DNA of 5,552 nt, taken from Chloroflexota bacterium (GTDB lineage: Bacteria; Chloroflexota; Dehalococcoidia; Dehalococcoidales; UBA2162). The notes under the pieces are model-generated. The model was not told the DNA's origin and searched no databases. It was given only the letters and a program-made list of their open reading frames with translations. Location: NCBI GenBank assembly GCA_016202555.1, contig JACQOL010000121.1:1-5552 (forward strand), read 5' to 3'. Of the stretch, positions 1 to 5,552 are shown one piece after another. Each line of letters starts with the position of its first letter. Within the stretch, counting starts at the first letter, position 1. Both the position numbers and the translations under genes were made by a program.

Positions 1-1
1 G

Positions 2-715
2 ACGGTCAAGATTGTCCCTGAGTATGAACGGGGAGTTCTTTTCCGTTTGGGACGGCTGGTGGGGCAGAGGGGACCCGGTTTCTTTCTCATTATTCCCTTT
101 GTTGACCGAATGGTGAGAGTTGACCTGCGTGTGGTGACGATGGATGTCCCGTCACAGGAGATAATCACCAAGGACAATGTTACCTTGAAGGTGAATGCCG
201 TGGTCTACTTCAGGGTGGTTACTCCTGAAGACTCGGTGGTGAAGGTTTTGGACCATATTAGAGCCACCTCGCAAATATCACAGACGACACTGCGTAATGT
301 GCTGGGACAATCTGAACTTGATGAGCTACTCTCACAAAGAGAAAGGCTTAACCAGAGGCTCCAGCAGATAATTGATGAACATACCGACCCCTGGGGGGTA
401 AAAGTCAGCGTGGTCGAGATTAAGGAAGTTGAGCTACCAGAGACGATGAAGCGGTCGATGGCGGCTCAGGCTGAAGCCGAAAGAGAAAGACGGGCTAAAG
501 TCATCCATGCTGATGGTGAGTTCCAGGCTTCAGAAAGACTGGCTGAAGCCGGGGCAATTATTGGCCGGGAGCCGGCTACGCTACAGCTTCGCTACCTGCA
601 AACACTGGTGGAAATTGCTGCCGAGAAAAATAGCACCATCGTCTTCCCCATCCCGATAGACTTGCTCAAAGCATTTGCCCGTTTGGCCGGTGATACTAAC
701 CCGGATAAAAAATAA
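2..715 (+). CDS. Slipin/stomatin-like SPFH (band 7) membrane protein, 5' partial
   Basis: The frame is open to the left edge, so the gene starts outside the window; the TTG at 47 is only an internal codon. The 16 codons before residue 47's TTG already read as the conserved slipin entry segment ([15 protein letters not shown]). The visible 237 residues then run through the SPFH domain: a hydrophobic [12 protein letters not shown] stretch, the [25 protein letters not shown] strand region (split here: conserved core [11 protein letters not shown]), and a charged helical part ([11 protein letters not shown]) of the coiled-coil type that drives oligomerisation. It ends in a conserved hydrophobic tail ([11 protein letters not shown], then STIVFPIP). 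Only the N-terminal membrane anchor, perhaps 15-30 residues, is missing. Family members form membrane-bound oligomers and often sit beside an NfeD-type partner; none is downstream here, and upstream is not visible. Family assignment is firm; the cellular role is not known from sequence. Confidence 0.93.
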   Translation, partial: TVKIVPEYERGVLFRLGRLVGQRGPGFFLIIPFVDRMVRVDLRVVTMDVPSQEIITKDNVTLKVNAVVYFRVVTPEDSVVKVLDHIRATSQISQTTLRNVLGQSELDELLSQRERLNQRLQQIIDEHTDPWGVKVSVVEIKEVELPETMKRSMAAQAEAERERRAKVIHADGEFQASERLAEAGAIIGREPATLQLRYLQTLVEIAAEKNSTIVFPIPIDLLKAFARLAGDTNPDKK

Positions 716-746
716 CTCAACAGCCATAAGGTGAAAGGTTTGTTAC

Positions 747-791
747 TGAACGGGTGCTTGGGAACGGTTAGCCTCTGCAAGCACCCGTTTA
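747..791. terminator. Perfect 12-bp inverted repeat between convergent slipin and birA genes, probable terminator
   Basis: AACGGGTGCTTG at 749-760 is matched exactly by CAAGCACCCGTT at 778-789, with a 17-nt loop. In + strand RNA a G-U and a U-A pair extend the stem to 747/791. The right arm touches the birA stop codon (789-791). The position, 31 nt after the slipin stop and directly at the end of birA, suits a shared terminator for the two converging genes. No proper U-tract follows on either strand (only TTT on +), so intrinsic termination is not assured; it could instead act as an RNA 3'-end stabiliser. Confidence 0.6.
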
Positions 792-1568
792 ACCACGCAG
801 GGTAACATCTCCGGCGACAATCCTGGTCAGGCTGCCATCTGAGCCACGCAGCAAAAGACTGCCGTCACGGGCGACTGACTCAGCGATGCCTTCATTAGTA
901 GTTTCGCCGTCTGTTGCCCGTACTTTTTGGCCCAGTGTTACCAACCTATCACGCCACTCTTCATAAATAGACCCCCCAGCCAATAAAGCCAGGTACAACT
1001 TTTCCATTTCAACTAACAGGCGCCGTATTACAGTCAGGCGCGATACATCTCTGCCCAGCTCAGTAGTCAGACTGGTAGCAATGGTTTGAATATCAGGAAC
1101 ATCAGCCAGCTTGAGGTTAACATTCATCCCAATACCGATAATGGTGTAGTTCACCGTGCTTCCCTGCACATCATTTTCAATTAAAATTCCGGACACCTTC
1201 CGACCATTAACGAGAACATCGTTAGGCCACTTAATCTGTGGTTTTAAGCCAGTAACTGTCTCTATGGTATGAACCACCGCCAGCGAAGCCAGCATCATCA
1301 GGGAAGACAGGTAAGATAGGCTGGGGTAGAGGATAAGCGACAAGGCAAGATTCCCCCGGGGTGTCAGCCAGGCACGCTTCAGCCGACCCCTGCCCCCGGT
1401 CTGCTCATCAGCAATGATAACCGTACCTTCGACCGCTCCCGCTTGAGCCTCCCGTTTTGCCACCACCATTGTTGAAGTCAGGCTGGAGTAGTAAAGAACT
1501 CTTTGCCCGATAAAGCGAGTCTCTAAACCTTCTGTAATAGCATCTGCCGCTAGATTATCTTCTGCCAT
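789..1568 (-). CDS. birA: Biotin--[acetyl-CoA-carboxylase] ligase, monofunctional
   Basis: Activates biotin with ATP to biotinyl-AMP and transfers it to the acceptor lysine of biotin carboxyl carrier proteins, in the cytoplasm. The 259-residue product is all catalytic core: the biotinyl-AMP-binding loop GGRGR is at residues 58-62, KWPNDV at 113-118, and the GRKVSGILIE segment at 122-131 holds K124, equivalent to the lysine that contacts biotin/AMP in E. coli BirA. A small C-terminal beta domain follows (about 210-259). There is no N-terminal helix-turn-helix, so unlike E. coli BirA it should not act as a biotin-operon repressor. The ATG at 1568 is preceded by a GAGG with 5-nt spacing (AAGGTGAGG, 1574-1582 on the reverse strand). 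No carboxylase or biotin synthesis gene is next to it. It is transcribed convergently with the slipin gene and divergently from tRNA-Ser. Confidence 0.95.
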   Translation of the reverse strand: MAEDNLAADAITEGLETRFIGQRVLYYSSLTSTMVVAKREAQAGAVEGTVIIADEQTGGRGRLKRAWLTPRGNLALSLILYPSLSYLSSLMMLASLAVVHTIETVTGLKPQIKWPNDVLVNGRKVSGILIENDVQGSTVNYTIIGIGMNVNLKLADVPDIQTIATSLTTELGRDVSRLTVIRRLLVEMEKLYLALLAGGSIYEEWRDRLVTLGQKVRATDGETTNEGIAESVARDGSLLLRGSDGSLTRIVAGDVTLRG

Positions 1569-1590
1569 TCCTACCTCACCTTAGCTAAAT

Positions 1591-1629
1591 ATATCACACA
1601 TCATAAGTGTGGGAGAAGAGTTGTGATAT
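1591..1629. promoter_or_regulatory. Nested inverted repeats in the birA / tRNA-Ser divergent region, possible operator
   Basis: ATATCACA (1591-1598) recurs as its exact reverse complement TGTGATAT (1622-1629), 23 nt apart. Inside it, CACAC (1595-1599) pairs with GTGTG (1607-1611) across 7 nt. The arms share bases, so the two dyads are alternatives. The site lies 23 bp upstream of the birA start and its right arm touches the putative -35 box of the tRNA promoter, so a protein bound here could affect both directions. This is pattern only; no known operator consensus is recognised, and BirA itself lacks a DNA-binding domain. The region is AT-rich, so chance is a real alternative. Confidence 0.25.
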
Positions 1630-1657
1630 TGTAAAAATATGCGGAATACCCTAAAAT
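1629..1657 (+). promoter_or_regulatory. Candidate sigma-70-type promoter for tRNA-Ser
   Basis: TTGTAA (1629-1634, 4 of 6 to TTGACA) and TAAAAT (1652-1657, 5 of 6 to TATAAT) are separated by 17 bp. Transcription would begin near 1664, a few bases before the mature tRNA 5' end at 1671, which is the usual geometry for a tRNA promoter. The downstream miaB-yajC-nadC genes have no clearer promoter of their own, so read-through from here is possible. Confidence 0.45.
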
Positions 1658-1670
1658 TACTTAAGGCTAC

Positions 1671-1762
1671 GGAGGGGTCGCATAGTGGTCTAGTGCGGGC
1701 GCCTGCTAAGTGCTTACCCTGGGTAACCGGGGTCGAGGGTTCAAATCCCTCCCCCTCCGCCA
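1671..1762 (+). tRNA. tRNA-Ser (anticodon GCU), CCA encoded
   Basis: A complete class II tRNA folds by eye. The acceptor stem GGAGGGG (1671-1677) pairs perfectly with CCCCTCC (1752-1758), followed by discriminator G, as usual for serine, and an encoded CCA (1760-1762). The D arm is GCA/TGC (1680-1682, 1694-1696) with the conserved GG in its loop. The anticodon stem GGCGC/GTGCT (1698-1702, 1710-1714) includes two G-U pairs and closes the loop CTGCTAA; the anticodon GCT is at 1705-1707, reading AGC and AGU. A long variable arm follows (ACCC pairing with GGGT), as expected for serine, then the T arm GAGGG-TTCAAAT-CCCTC (1735-1751). Position 37 is A. For an ANN-reading tRNA this is normally a t6A site, not a MiaB target, so the neighbouring miaB does not obviously act on it. 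Confidence 0.97.
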
Positions 1763-1776
1763 TAAGTTAGATTTAA

Positions 1777-1810
1777 TACCTCGATAAATACGAGGTAATT
1801 TACCCCTTTT
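1777..1810 (+). terminator. Hairpin after tRNA-Ser, weak candidate terminator or processing signal
   Basis: TACCTCG (1777-1783) pairs exactly with CGAGGTA (1791-1797) around a 7-nt AT loop, starting 14 nt after the tRNA CCA. It is followed by AATTTA and then CCCCTTTT rather than a clean T-run, so termination is likely to be partial. It could separate the tRNA from the miaB operon, or mark the 3' trailer of a tRNA-miaB co-transcript. Confidence 0.4.
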
Positions 1811-1847
1811 AGAGAAGGATAGATTCTATTTCCAGGGGATACAATAC

Positions 1848-3107
1848 ATGCCACAATACTATGTCTGGACAATCGGTTGCCAGATGAATAAAGCGGAATC
1901 GGAGCGGCTGGCTAGCCTCTTTGAGCAGCGGGGCTACCAGGCGACAGCTACTGCTGAGCAAGCCGACCTTATCGTGCTTAATGGCTGCGTGGTGCGCCAG
2001 AGCGCCGAAAACCGTATTACTAACAAGCTTAATAATCTTAAGGTGCTGAAAAAGGCACGCCCCGGTCTGACACTTGCGGTAACCGGCTGCCTGGTGGACT
2101 CTAATATTGAGCAACTGAAGCAGGATTTTCCTTATGTTGACCACTTTTTCAAGCCCGGTGATTACCCGTATTGGCTGGAAACAACCGAAGGGACTCAAGC
2201 ATTACCCCAGCACCCCCCACCCAGTTTTTATGTGCCGATTATGCAGGGCTGTGATAACTTTTGCACTTACTGTATTGTGCCTTACCGCCGCGGCCGAGAA
2301 AGGAGCCGTCCCTTAGCTGTAATCAGCGATGAGGTCAGGGAACTGGTACGCCGCGGCGTCAGAGAGGTTACCTTATTGGGACAGAATGTGGACTCATACG
2401 GGCATGACTTACCTGATAAGCCAGACCTGGCTGACCTGCTTACCGAGCTGAATGCGATAGATGACTTAGCTCGCCTGCGCTTCCTGACCAATCACCCCAA
2501 AGATATGAGCACCAGGCTCATTGAAACAATCGCTCGTCTGGATAAGGTCTGTGAGCAGCTTAATCTCCCTGTCCAATCAGGCAGCAATGATATCCTGCAA
2601 GCAATGAGGCGGGGCTATACTGTGGAGCATTACCGCCAGCTTATCACCGAGCTCCGCAGTAAAATACCCGGCCTTGCCCTGAGCACCGATATCATCGTTG
2701 GCTTCCCTTCAGAAAGCGCTGAGCAGTTCCAGCAGACCTTCAACCTGCTCTCCGAGCTAAGGTTTGATGCCGTCCATGTCGCCTGTTATTCACCCAGAGC
2801 CGAGACTATTGCTGCCCGGGAGCTTGAGGATAATGTTTCCGCCACCGAGAAAAAACGGCGACTTGATATAATTGAGCAACAGCAGGAGAGCATTGCTACC
2901 GAAATTAACGGTCAGTTATTGGGCACGGCAGTTGAAGTGCTGGTTGAAGGTAAGAACAAAGGCAAGTGGCAGAGTCGCACCCGAAGTGGTAAACTGGTAT
3001 TCTTCAGTGGTAATAGTCACCATCTGGGACAACTGGTGAATATCCGGATTGAAAAAACAAGCCCCTGGTCATTGCAGGGTAGGCTTGAAACAGGTAAGTC
3101 GAACTAA
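1848..3107 (+). CDS. miaB: tRNA-2-methylthio-N6-dimethylallyladenosine synthase (MiaB-type radical SAM methylthiotransferase)
   Basis: Adds a methylthio group to C2 of i6A37 in tRNAs that read UNN codons. The 419-residue protein has the three family domains in order. The N-terminal UPF0004 domain carries three cluster cysteines, C11 (IGCQMN), C47 (NGCVVR) and C81 (TGC). The radical SAM core has the CX3CX2C motif C135-C139-C142 (GCDNFCTYC) and the LGQNVDSYG segment typical of MiaB. The C-terminal TRAM-like RNA-binding domain covers about 355-417. GCQMN and QNVDSYG favour MiaB over the relatives MtaB and RimO, though substrate is inferred. Many MiaB proteins have NTC at the second cysteine; NGCVVR is a variant here. 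The ATG at 1848 is preceded by AGGGG at 1834-1838. It heads a tight run with yajC (14-bp gap) and nadC, and lies 85 bp after tRNA-Ser. Confidence 0.92.
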   Translation: MPQYYVWTIGCQMNKAESERLASLFEQRGYQATATAEQADLIVLNGCVVRQSAENRITNKLNNLKVLKKARPGLTLAVTGCLVDSNIEQLKQDFPYVDHFFKPGDYPYWLETTEGTQALPQHPPPSFYVPIMQGCDNFCTYCIVPYRRGRERSRPLAVISDEVRELVRRGVREVTLLGQNVDSYGHDLPDKPDLADLLTELNAIDDLARLRFLTNHPKDMSTRLIETIARLDKVCEQLNLPVQSGSNDILQAMRRGYTVEHYRQLITELRSKIPGLALSTDIIVGFPSESAEQFQQTFNLLSELRFDAVHVACYSPRAETIAARELEDNVSATEKKRRLDIIEQQQESIATEINGQLLGTAVEVLVEGKNKGKWQSRTRSGKLVFFSGNSHHLGQLVNIRIEKTSPWSLQGRLETGKSN

Positions 3108-3121
3108 AAAAGGAGGGAATA

Positions 3122-3382
3122 ATGAGTTTTGTTGGTCCTCTCATCTTTCTGGTGCTGATTGTTGGTATGTCTTATTTCTTAATGATAAGACCACTGCGCC
3201 AACGGGAGAAACAACACGACAAAATGGTGGAGGAACTGGAGAAGGATGATTTGGTCATTACTGCCGGTGGAATCTATGGGCAGGTGGAACACATTGATGA
3301 AGAGAGTATTGTCCTGAAAGTGGAATCAGGGGCGACAATAAGGGTAACCAAGGGCGGCATTGTGAAGAGAACAGAGGGATAG
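3122..3382 (+). CDS. yajC: Preprotein translocase subunit YajC
   Basis: Small inner-membrane accessory of the Sec translocon, which in model bacteria associates with SecD-SecF. The 86-residue product has one transmembrane helix at about residues 4-21, followed at once by the family signature YFLMIRPLRQREKQ and a cytoplasmic domain with the conserved VITAGGIYGQV segment (about 45-55) and a strand-rich end. Length and architecture are normal for the family. The start is fixed by a perfect AGGAGG at 3111-3116, 5 nt before the ATG, inside the 14-bp gap after miaB. Neither secD/secF nor tgt, its frequent neighbours elsewhere, is in this window. Confidence 0.95.
   Translation: MSFVGPLIFLVLIVGMSYFLMIRPLRQREKQHDKMVEELEKDDLVITAGGIYGQVEHIDEESIVLKVESGATIRVTKGGIVKRTEG
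3373..3379 (+). promoter_or_regulatory. Ribosome binding site for nadC, inside the end of yajC
   Basis: AGAGGGA lies 6 nt before the TTG at 3386 and overlaps the last codons of yajC. It supports the TTG as the nadC start, since no ATG or GTG near the conserved N-terminus offers an alternative. The arrangement suggests that ribosomes finishing yajC re-initiate on nadC. Confidence 0.5.
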
Positions 3383-3385
3383 AGA

Positions 3386-4231
3386 TTGAGCGATAGTAAT
3401 ATCATTGACATTGCCCTGGCTGAGGATATCAGTCACGGCGATATAACCAGCTCGATATTGATACCGCCTGAGCTTCAGGGTAAGGCATCAATACTGGTCA
3501 AAGCTAAGGGAGTACTGGCTGGGAATGAGGTCGCTAGAGATGTATTTCTCAAGGTTGACCCTTCACTTGAAGTTGAATTATTTATTAAAGATGGAGCTAA
3601 GGTAAAACCGGGAGATGTCGTCGCCACCGTTACCGGCAGGGTAATCAGTATCCTCAAAGCCGAGCGGGTGGCCCTTAATTTTCTGCAGAGGCTCAGCGGT
3701 ATCGCTTCCCAGACCGCCCAATTTGTCGCCAGGAAAGGTGACTCTCCAGTTAAGATTGTGGACACTCGCAAGACTACCCCCGGTCTCAGAGAGCTGGAAA
3801 AATATGCTGTGCGGATGGGGGGCGGGCAAAACCACCGTTTTCACCTGGGTGATGCCATTCTGATTAAGGATAACCACATAGCCGTGCTGCGAAAAATGGG
3901 AATAAACCTGGCTGAAGTTGTCAGAAAAGCTAAAGAAAAGGCTCCCAGGGGTATGACTGTTGAGGTTGAAGTTACTACGCCTGAGGAAGCTTTGGAAGCA
4001 GCCGAAGCCGGGGCAACTATGATTATGTTCGATAATATGAGTCCCGACCTAATGCGCCAGGCACTAAATTTATTACCGAGGGGAGTTAAGACGGAAGCCT
4101 CCGGCGGTATTACTCTTGATAATATCGCTGCGGTAGCGAAGACCGGGGTTGATATTATCTCTATTGGCGCCCTGACTCATTCCCCAAAAGCTCTTGACAT
4201 CAGTCTTGAGCTTGAGCTAGAGAGTATCTGA
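3386..4231 (+). CDS. nadC: Nicotinate-nucleotide pyrophosphorylase (quinolinate phosphoribosyltransferase)
   Basis: Converts quinolinate and PRPP to nicotinate mononucleotide, CO2 and pyrophosphate in de novo NAD synthesis; cytoplasmic. The 281-residue product matches the family's usual length and shows all main motifs: the AEDISHGDIT entry (12-21), ERVALNFLQRLSGIAS (93-108), the DTRKTTPGLR substrate loop (126-135), NHR (149-151), KDNH (161-164), EVEV (193-196), FDN (215-217), and the phosphate-binding SGGIT (239-243) and GALTHS (261-266) at the end of the type II barrel. It starts with TTG, 3 bp after the yajC stop, so the two are almost certainly co-translated. The partners nadA and nadB, which make quinolinate, are not in the window and must be elsewhere if the pathway is complete. 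Confidence 0.96.
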   Translation: MSDSNIIDIALAEDISHGDITSSILIPPELQGKASILVKAKGVLAGNEVARDVFLKVDPSLEVELFIKDGAKVKPGDVVATVTGRVISILKAERVALNFLQRLSGIASQTAQFVARKGDSPVKIVDTRKTTPGLRELEKYAVRMGGGQNHRFHLGDAILIKDNHIAVLRKMGINLAEVVRKAKEKAPRGMTVEVEVTTPEEALEAAEAGATMIMFDNMSPDLMRQALNLLPRGVKTEASGGITLDNIAAVAKTGVDIISIGALTHSPKALDISLELELESI

Positions 4232-4265
4232 CTTCTATAGTCCATCTCAGTCCAGACTCTCACCT

Positions 4266-4302
4266 AAAAAAGGGTAAACTCTTGGCACCATCAGCCATTA
4301 CC
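4266..4302 (-). terminator. Candidate intrinsic terminator of the metal transporter gene
   Basis: On the reverse strand, GGTAA (4298-4302, overlapping the stop codon) can pair with TTACC (4273-4277), and inside it TGGC (4294-4297) with GCCA (4283-4286), leaving a 5-nt bulge. One C and then a run of six T (4266-4271) follow. The U-run is the best in the window, but the helix is short and bulged. No equivalent + strand terminator for nadC was found in the 66-bp convergent gap 4232-4297. Confidence 0.35.
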
Positions 4303-5083
4303 TCACTAATCCTGCTTGGTACATAAAATAGACTCCGAAGAGGATGCCAAAGACGCCGGCGGCGTACTGAACGATGCGGTTAAGCCGGGGTAATCGGGCG
4401 GAGGCGGAGAAGGGAAAGGTAAGGAAGATAGTTACCAGCCCCATACTGATAACAGAGCCCAGTCCGAAGAGCAGGATATACCATATCCCCAGCCAGCGGG
4501 ACCCTAGACCGGCCAATACCAGAAGCATAAGAGCAGCACTACCGGCAAGTCCATGGATGGTGCCTACGACATAGGACTTGAGCCGGAAAAAGGGCTTGAG
4601 GGAACCCCGTAGCTCAGCTTGACGATGTTCACCAGGGATTATCCCGGCGATAAGAAAGTAAACCAGATTGCTCCAGCCCAATCGACGATGATGGGAGTGG
4701 GTGGGAGTCTCGACATGAGAGTGAAAGTGAACATGGGACTGAGAGTCGTGGCTGTGGGTGTGGAGGTGAATCCGGCTCCGGCGCAAGCTCCAGAATACCT
4801 GAACCCCCAGTAAGACTAACACTACCCCTACCAGGAACTCAAAAAGATGGGTTATTTGCTCCGGTAGAGTAACATTCAGGAAGAGAACCAGGATGCCCAT
4901 CAAGAACAGGGTGGTGGTATGACCCAGTCCCCAGGAAACACCTACCCAGATAGCCCTCAGTGGGTTACGGTAGGCGCTGACAATGGTGCTCACCGCCACT
5001 AGATGGTCGGCGTCAAAGGCGTGCCTTAGCCCGAGCAGAAGCCCCAGAAGCAGGATTATCAGCGGTGAAGGTAACTCTGTCAT
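4298..5083 (-). CDS. Nickel/cobalt transporter-like membrane protein (NiCoT/RcnA/UreH superfamily) with His-rich loop
   Basis: A 261-residue polytopic inner-membrane protein. Residues 20-27 read RHAFDADH, the HX4DH signature of nickel/cobalt permeases on the first membrane helix, and WGLGHTTTL at 51-59 matches their second conserved histidine motif. Hydrophobic helices lie at about 8-20, 45-69, 79-99, 140-150, 172-194, 198-222 and 237-255. Between the third and fourth, residues 106-132 hold 11 histidines, a metal-binding loop like that of the Ni/Co exporter RcnA. The motifs show the family, but uptake (NiCoT, UreH) and export (RcnA) cannot be told apart by eye. The ATG at 5083 has no visible Shine-Dalgarno, and an in-frame stop two codons upstream excludes an earlier start. 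It follows dtd by 74 bp on the same strand, with no nickel enzyme or metal regulator in view. Confidence 0.85.
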   Translation of the reverse strand: MTELPSPLIILLLGLLLGLRHAFDADHLVAVSTIVSAYRNPLRAIWVGVSWGLGHTTTLFLMGILVLFLNVTLPEQITHLFEFLVGVVLVLLGVQVFWSLRRSRIHLHTHSHDSQSHVHFHSHVETPTHSHHRRLGWSNLVYFLIAGIIPGEHRQAELRGSLKPFFRLKSYVVGTIHGLAGSAALMLLVLAGLGSRWLGIWYILLFGLGSVISMGLVTIFLTFPFSASARLPRLNRIVQYAAGVFGILFGVYFMYQAGLVR

Positions 5084-5157
5084 ATTTTATTCAAACACTT
5101 TCACCAAATCACCGAAGTCGAGCAAAGAGTTGCTTTTACAATTAGTTGTCAGAAAAG

Positions 5158-5552
5158 CTATTTTGCAAACTTCTCCCGGCTATCCAGCAGGATGGTTACC
5201 GGGCCATCATTATGAATTTCCACTTGCATATATTGCTGGAAGCGCCCGGTCGCTACTTTTAAGCCGCTGGAGCGAGCCTCCGTCACAAATTGCTCAAATA
5301 ACCCTTCCGCCTGAGCCGGCGGCGCCGCCTCGACAAAACTGGGACGACGCCCCTTCCTGGTATCAGCCAGCAGGGTAAACTGGCTCACCACCAACAGCTC
5401 ACCACTGATATCCCGAACCGAAAGGTTGAACTGGCCGGCTTCATCAGGGAAAAGGCGCAGACTAACCATCTTTTGCGCCAAGTGTTGTATCTCCTTTTGG
5501 GTATCGCCGTTAGCCATGCCGACAAAAACCATCAGCCCCCGACCTATCCTGC
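5158..5552 (-). CDS. dtd: D-aminoacyl-tRNA deacylase, 5' partial
   Basis: Hydrolyses D-amino acids (such as D-Tyr) mischarged on tRNA, a chirality proofreading step; a cytoplasmic homodimer. The frame stays open past the ATG at 5532 to the right edge, and those extra codons read RIGRGL, which continues into MVFVG exactly as in the family, so 5532 is internal and roughly 15-20 N-terminal residues are missing. Counting from that Met, the catalytic-region motif SQFTL is at 50-54, DTRKGRRPSF at 57-66, and NDGPVT at 108-113 supplies the Gly-cisPro pair that blocks L-aminoacyl-tRNA. The C-terminus (LLDSREKFAK) is complete. The stop is 74 bp before the metal-transporter gene on the same strand, with no clear terminator between, so they may be co-transcribed. 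Confidence 0.95.
   Translation of the reverse strand, partial: RIGRGLMVFVGMANGDTQKEIQHLAQKMVSLRLFPDEAGQFNLSVRDISGELLVVSQFTLLADTRKGRRPSFVEAAPPAQAEGLFEQFVTEARSSGLKVATGRFQQYMQVEIHNDGPVTILLDSREKFAK

Noticed and set aside
47..49. TTG at 47 as the slipin start
   Set aside because: The frame is open to base 2 and the upstream codons encode conserved slipin sequence, so the gene is cut by the window edge.
1581..1763. Reverse-strand 60-codon open frame with the peptide GEGFEPSTP near its start
   Set aside because: This is the antisense of tRNA-Ser. The GEGFEPST peptide is a well-known false protein made by translating serine tRNA genes, and the real tRNA fold is complete here.
1809..2198. Reverse-strand 129-codon frame over the start of miaB
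   Set aside because: It is antisense to conserved miaB codons and has no recognisable domain.
3475..3877. Two reverse-strand open frames of about 98 codons opposite nadC
   Set aside because: They lie wholly inside the well-supported nadC gene and resemble no protein family.
5121..5138. AGCAA-AGAG-TTGCT hairpin followed by TTT on the + strand
   Set aside because: The stem is only 5 bp and no + strand gene lies upstream that it could terminate; on the transcribed - strand it lacks a T-run.
4983..5378. Forward 131-codon frame across the transporter and dtd
   Set aside because: It is antisense to two conserved genes and spans their intergenic gap; the translation is low in recognisable structure.
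5530..5532. ATG at 5532 as the dtd start
   Set aside because: Upstream in-frame codons to the edge encode the conserved IGRGL segment, so this Met is internal.
1..5552. Possible mobile element, CRISPR array, defence or other novel gene system
   Set aside because: Every long stretch is explained by a known housekeeping family. No spaced direct repeats, transposase, integrase, terminal repeats or target duplications were seen, and no duplicated tRNA 3' end marks an integration at tRNA-Ser.

Overview
The window carries ordinary housekeeping genes of a bacterium. Protein style (the Cys-Val-Val-Arg motif in MiaB, the NadC and YajC sequences, a biotin ligase with no DNA-binding domain) and mixed G+C content suggest the Chloroflexi, perhaps Dehalococcoidia. 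This is inference from sequence flavour, not a search. TTG starts nadC, and the tRNA encodes its own CCA end. Both ends of the window cut genes.

Layout, left to right. A slipin/stomatin-type SPFH membrane-scaffold gene enters from the left edge on the + strand and converges on birA (biotin protein ligase, - strand). A perfect 12-bp inverted repeat lies between their stops. A short divergent region follows, with inverted repeats and a probable tRNA promoter. Next comes a + strand run: tRNA-Ser(GCU), miaB (tRNA methylthiotransferase), yajC (Sec translocase accessory subunit) and nadC (quinolinate phosphoribosyltransferase). The three protein genes are packed within 14 and 3 bp of each other and are very likely one operon. 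On the - strand, facing nadC, are a nickel/cobalt transporter-like gene with a histidine-rich loop and dtd (D-aminoacyl-tRNA deacylase), which is cut by the right edge.

How they fit together. tRNA-Ser, miaB and dtd all concern translation and its fidelity, while yajC (secretion), nadC (NAD synthesis), birA (biotin attachment) and the metal transporter serve unrelated core needs. I see no CRISPR array, insertion sequence, phage gene, toxin-antitoxin pair or defence module, and nothing that amounts to an undescribed system. What deserves a second look is small in scale: the dyad between birA and the tRNA, the inverted repeat abutting the birA stop, the uncertain direction and metal of the His-rich transporter, and the regulation of the tRNA-miaB-yajC-nadC run.
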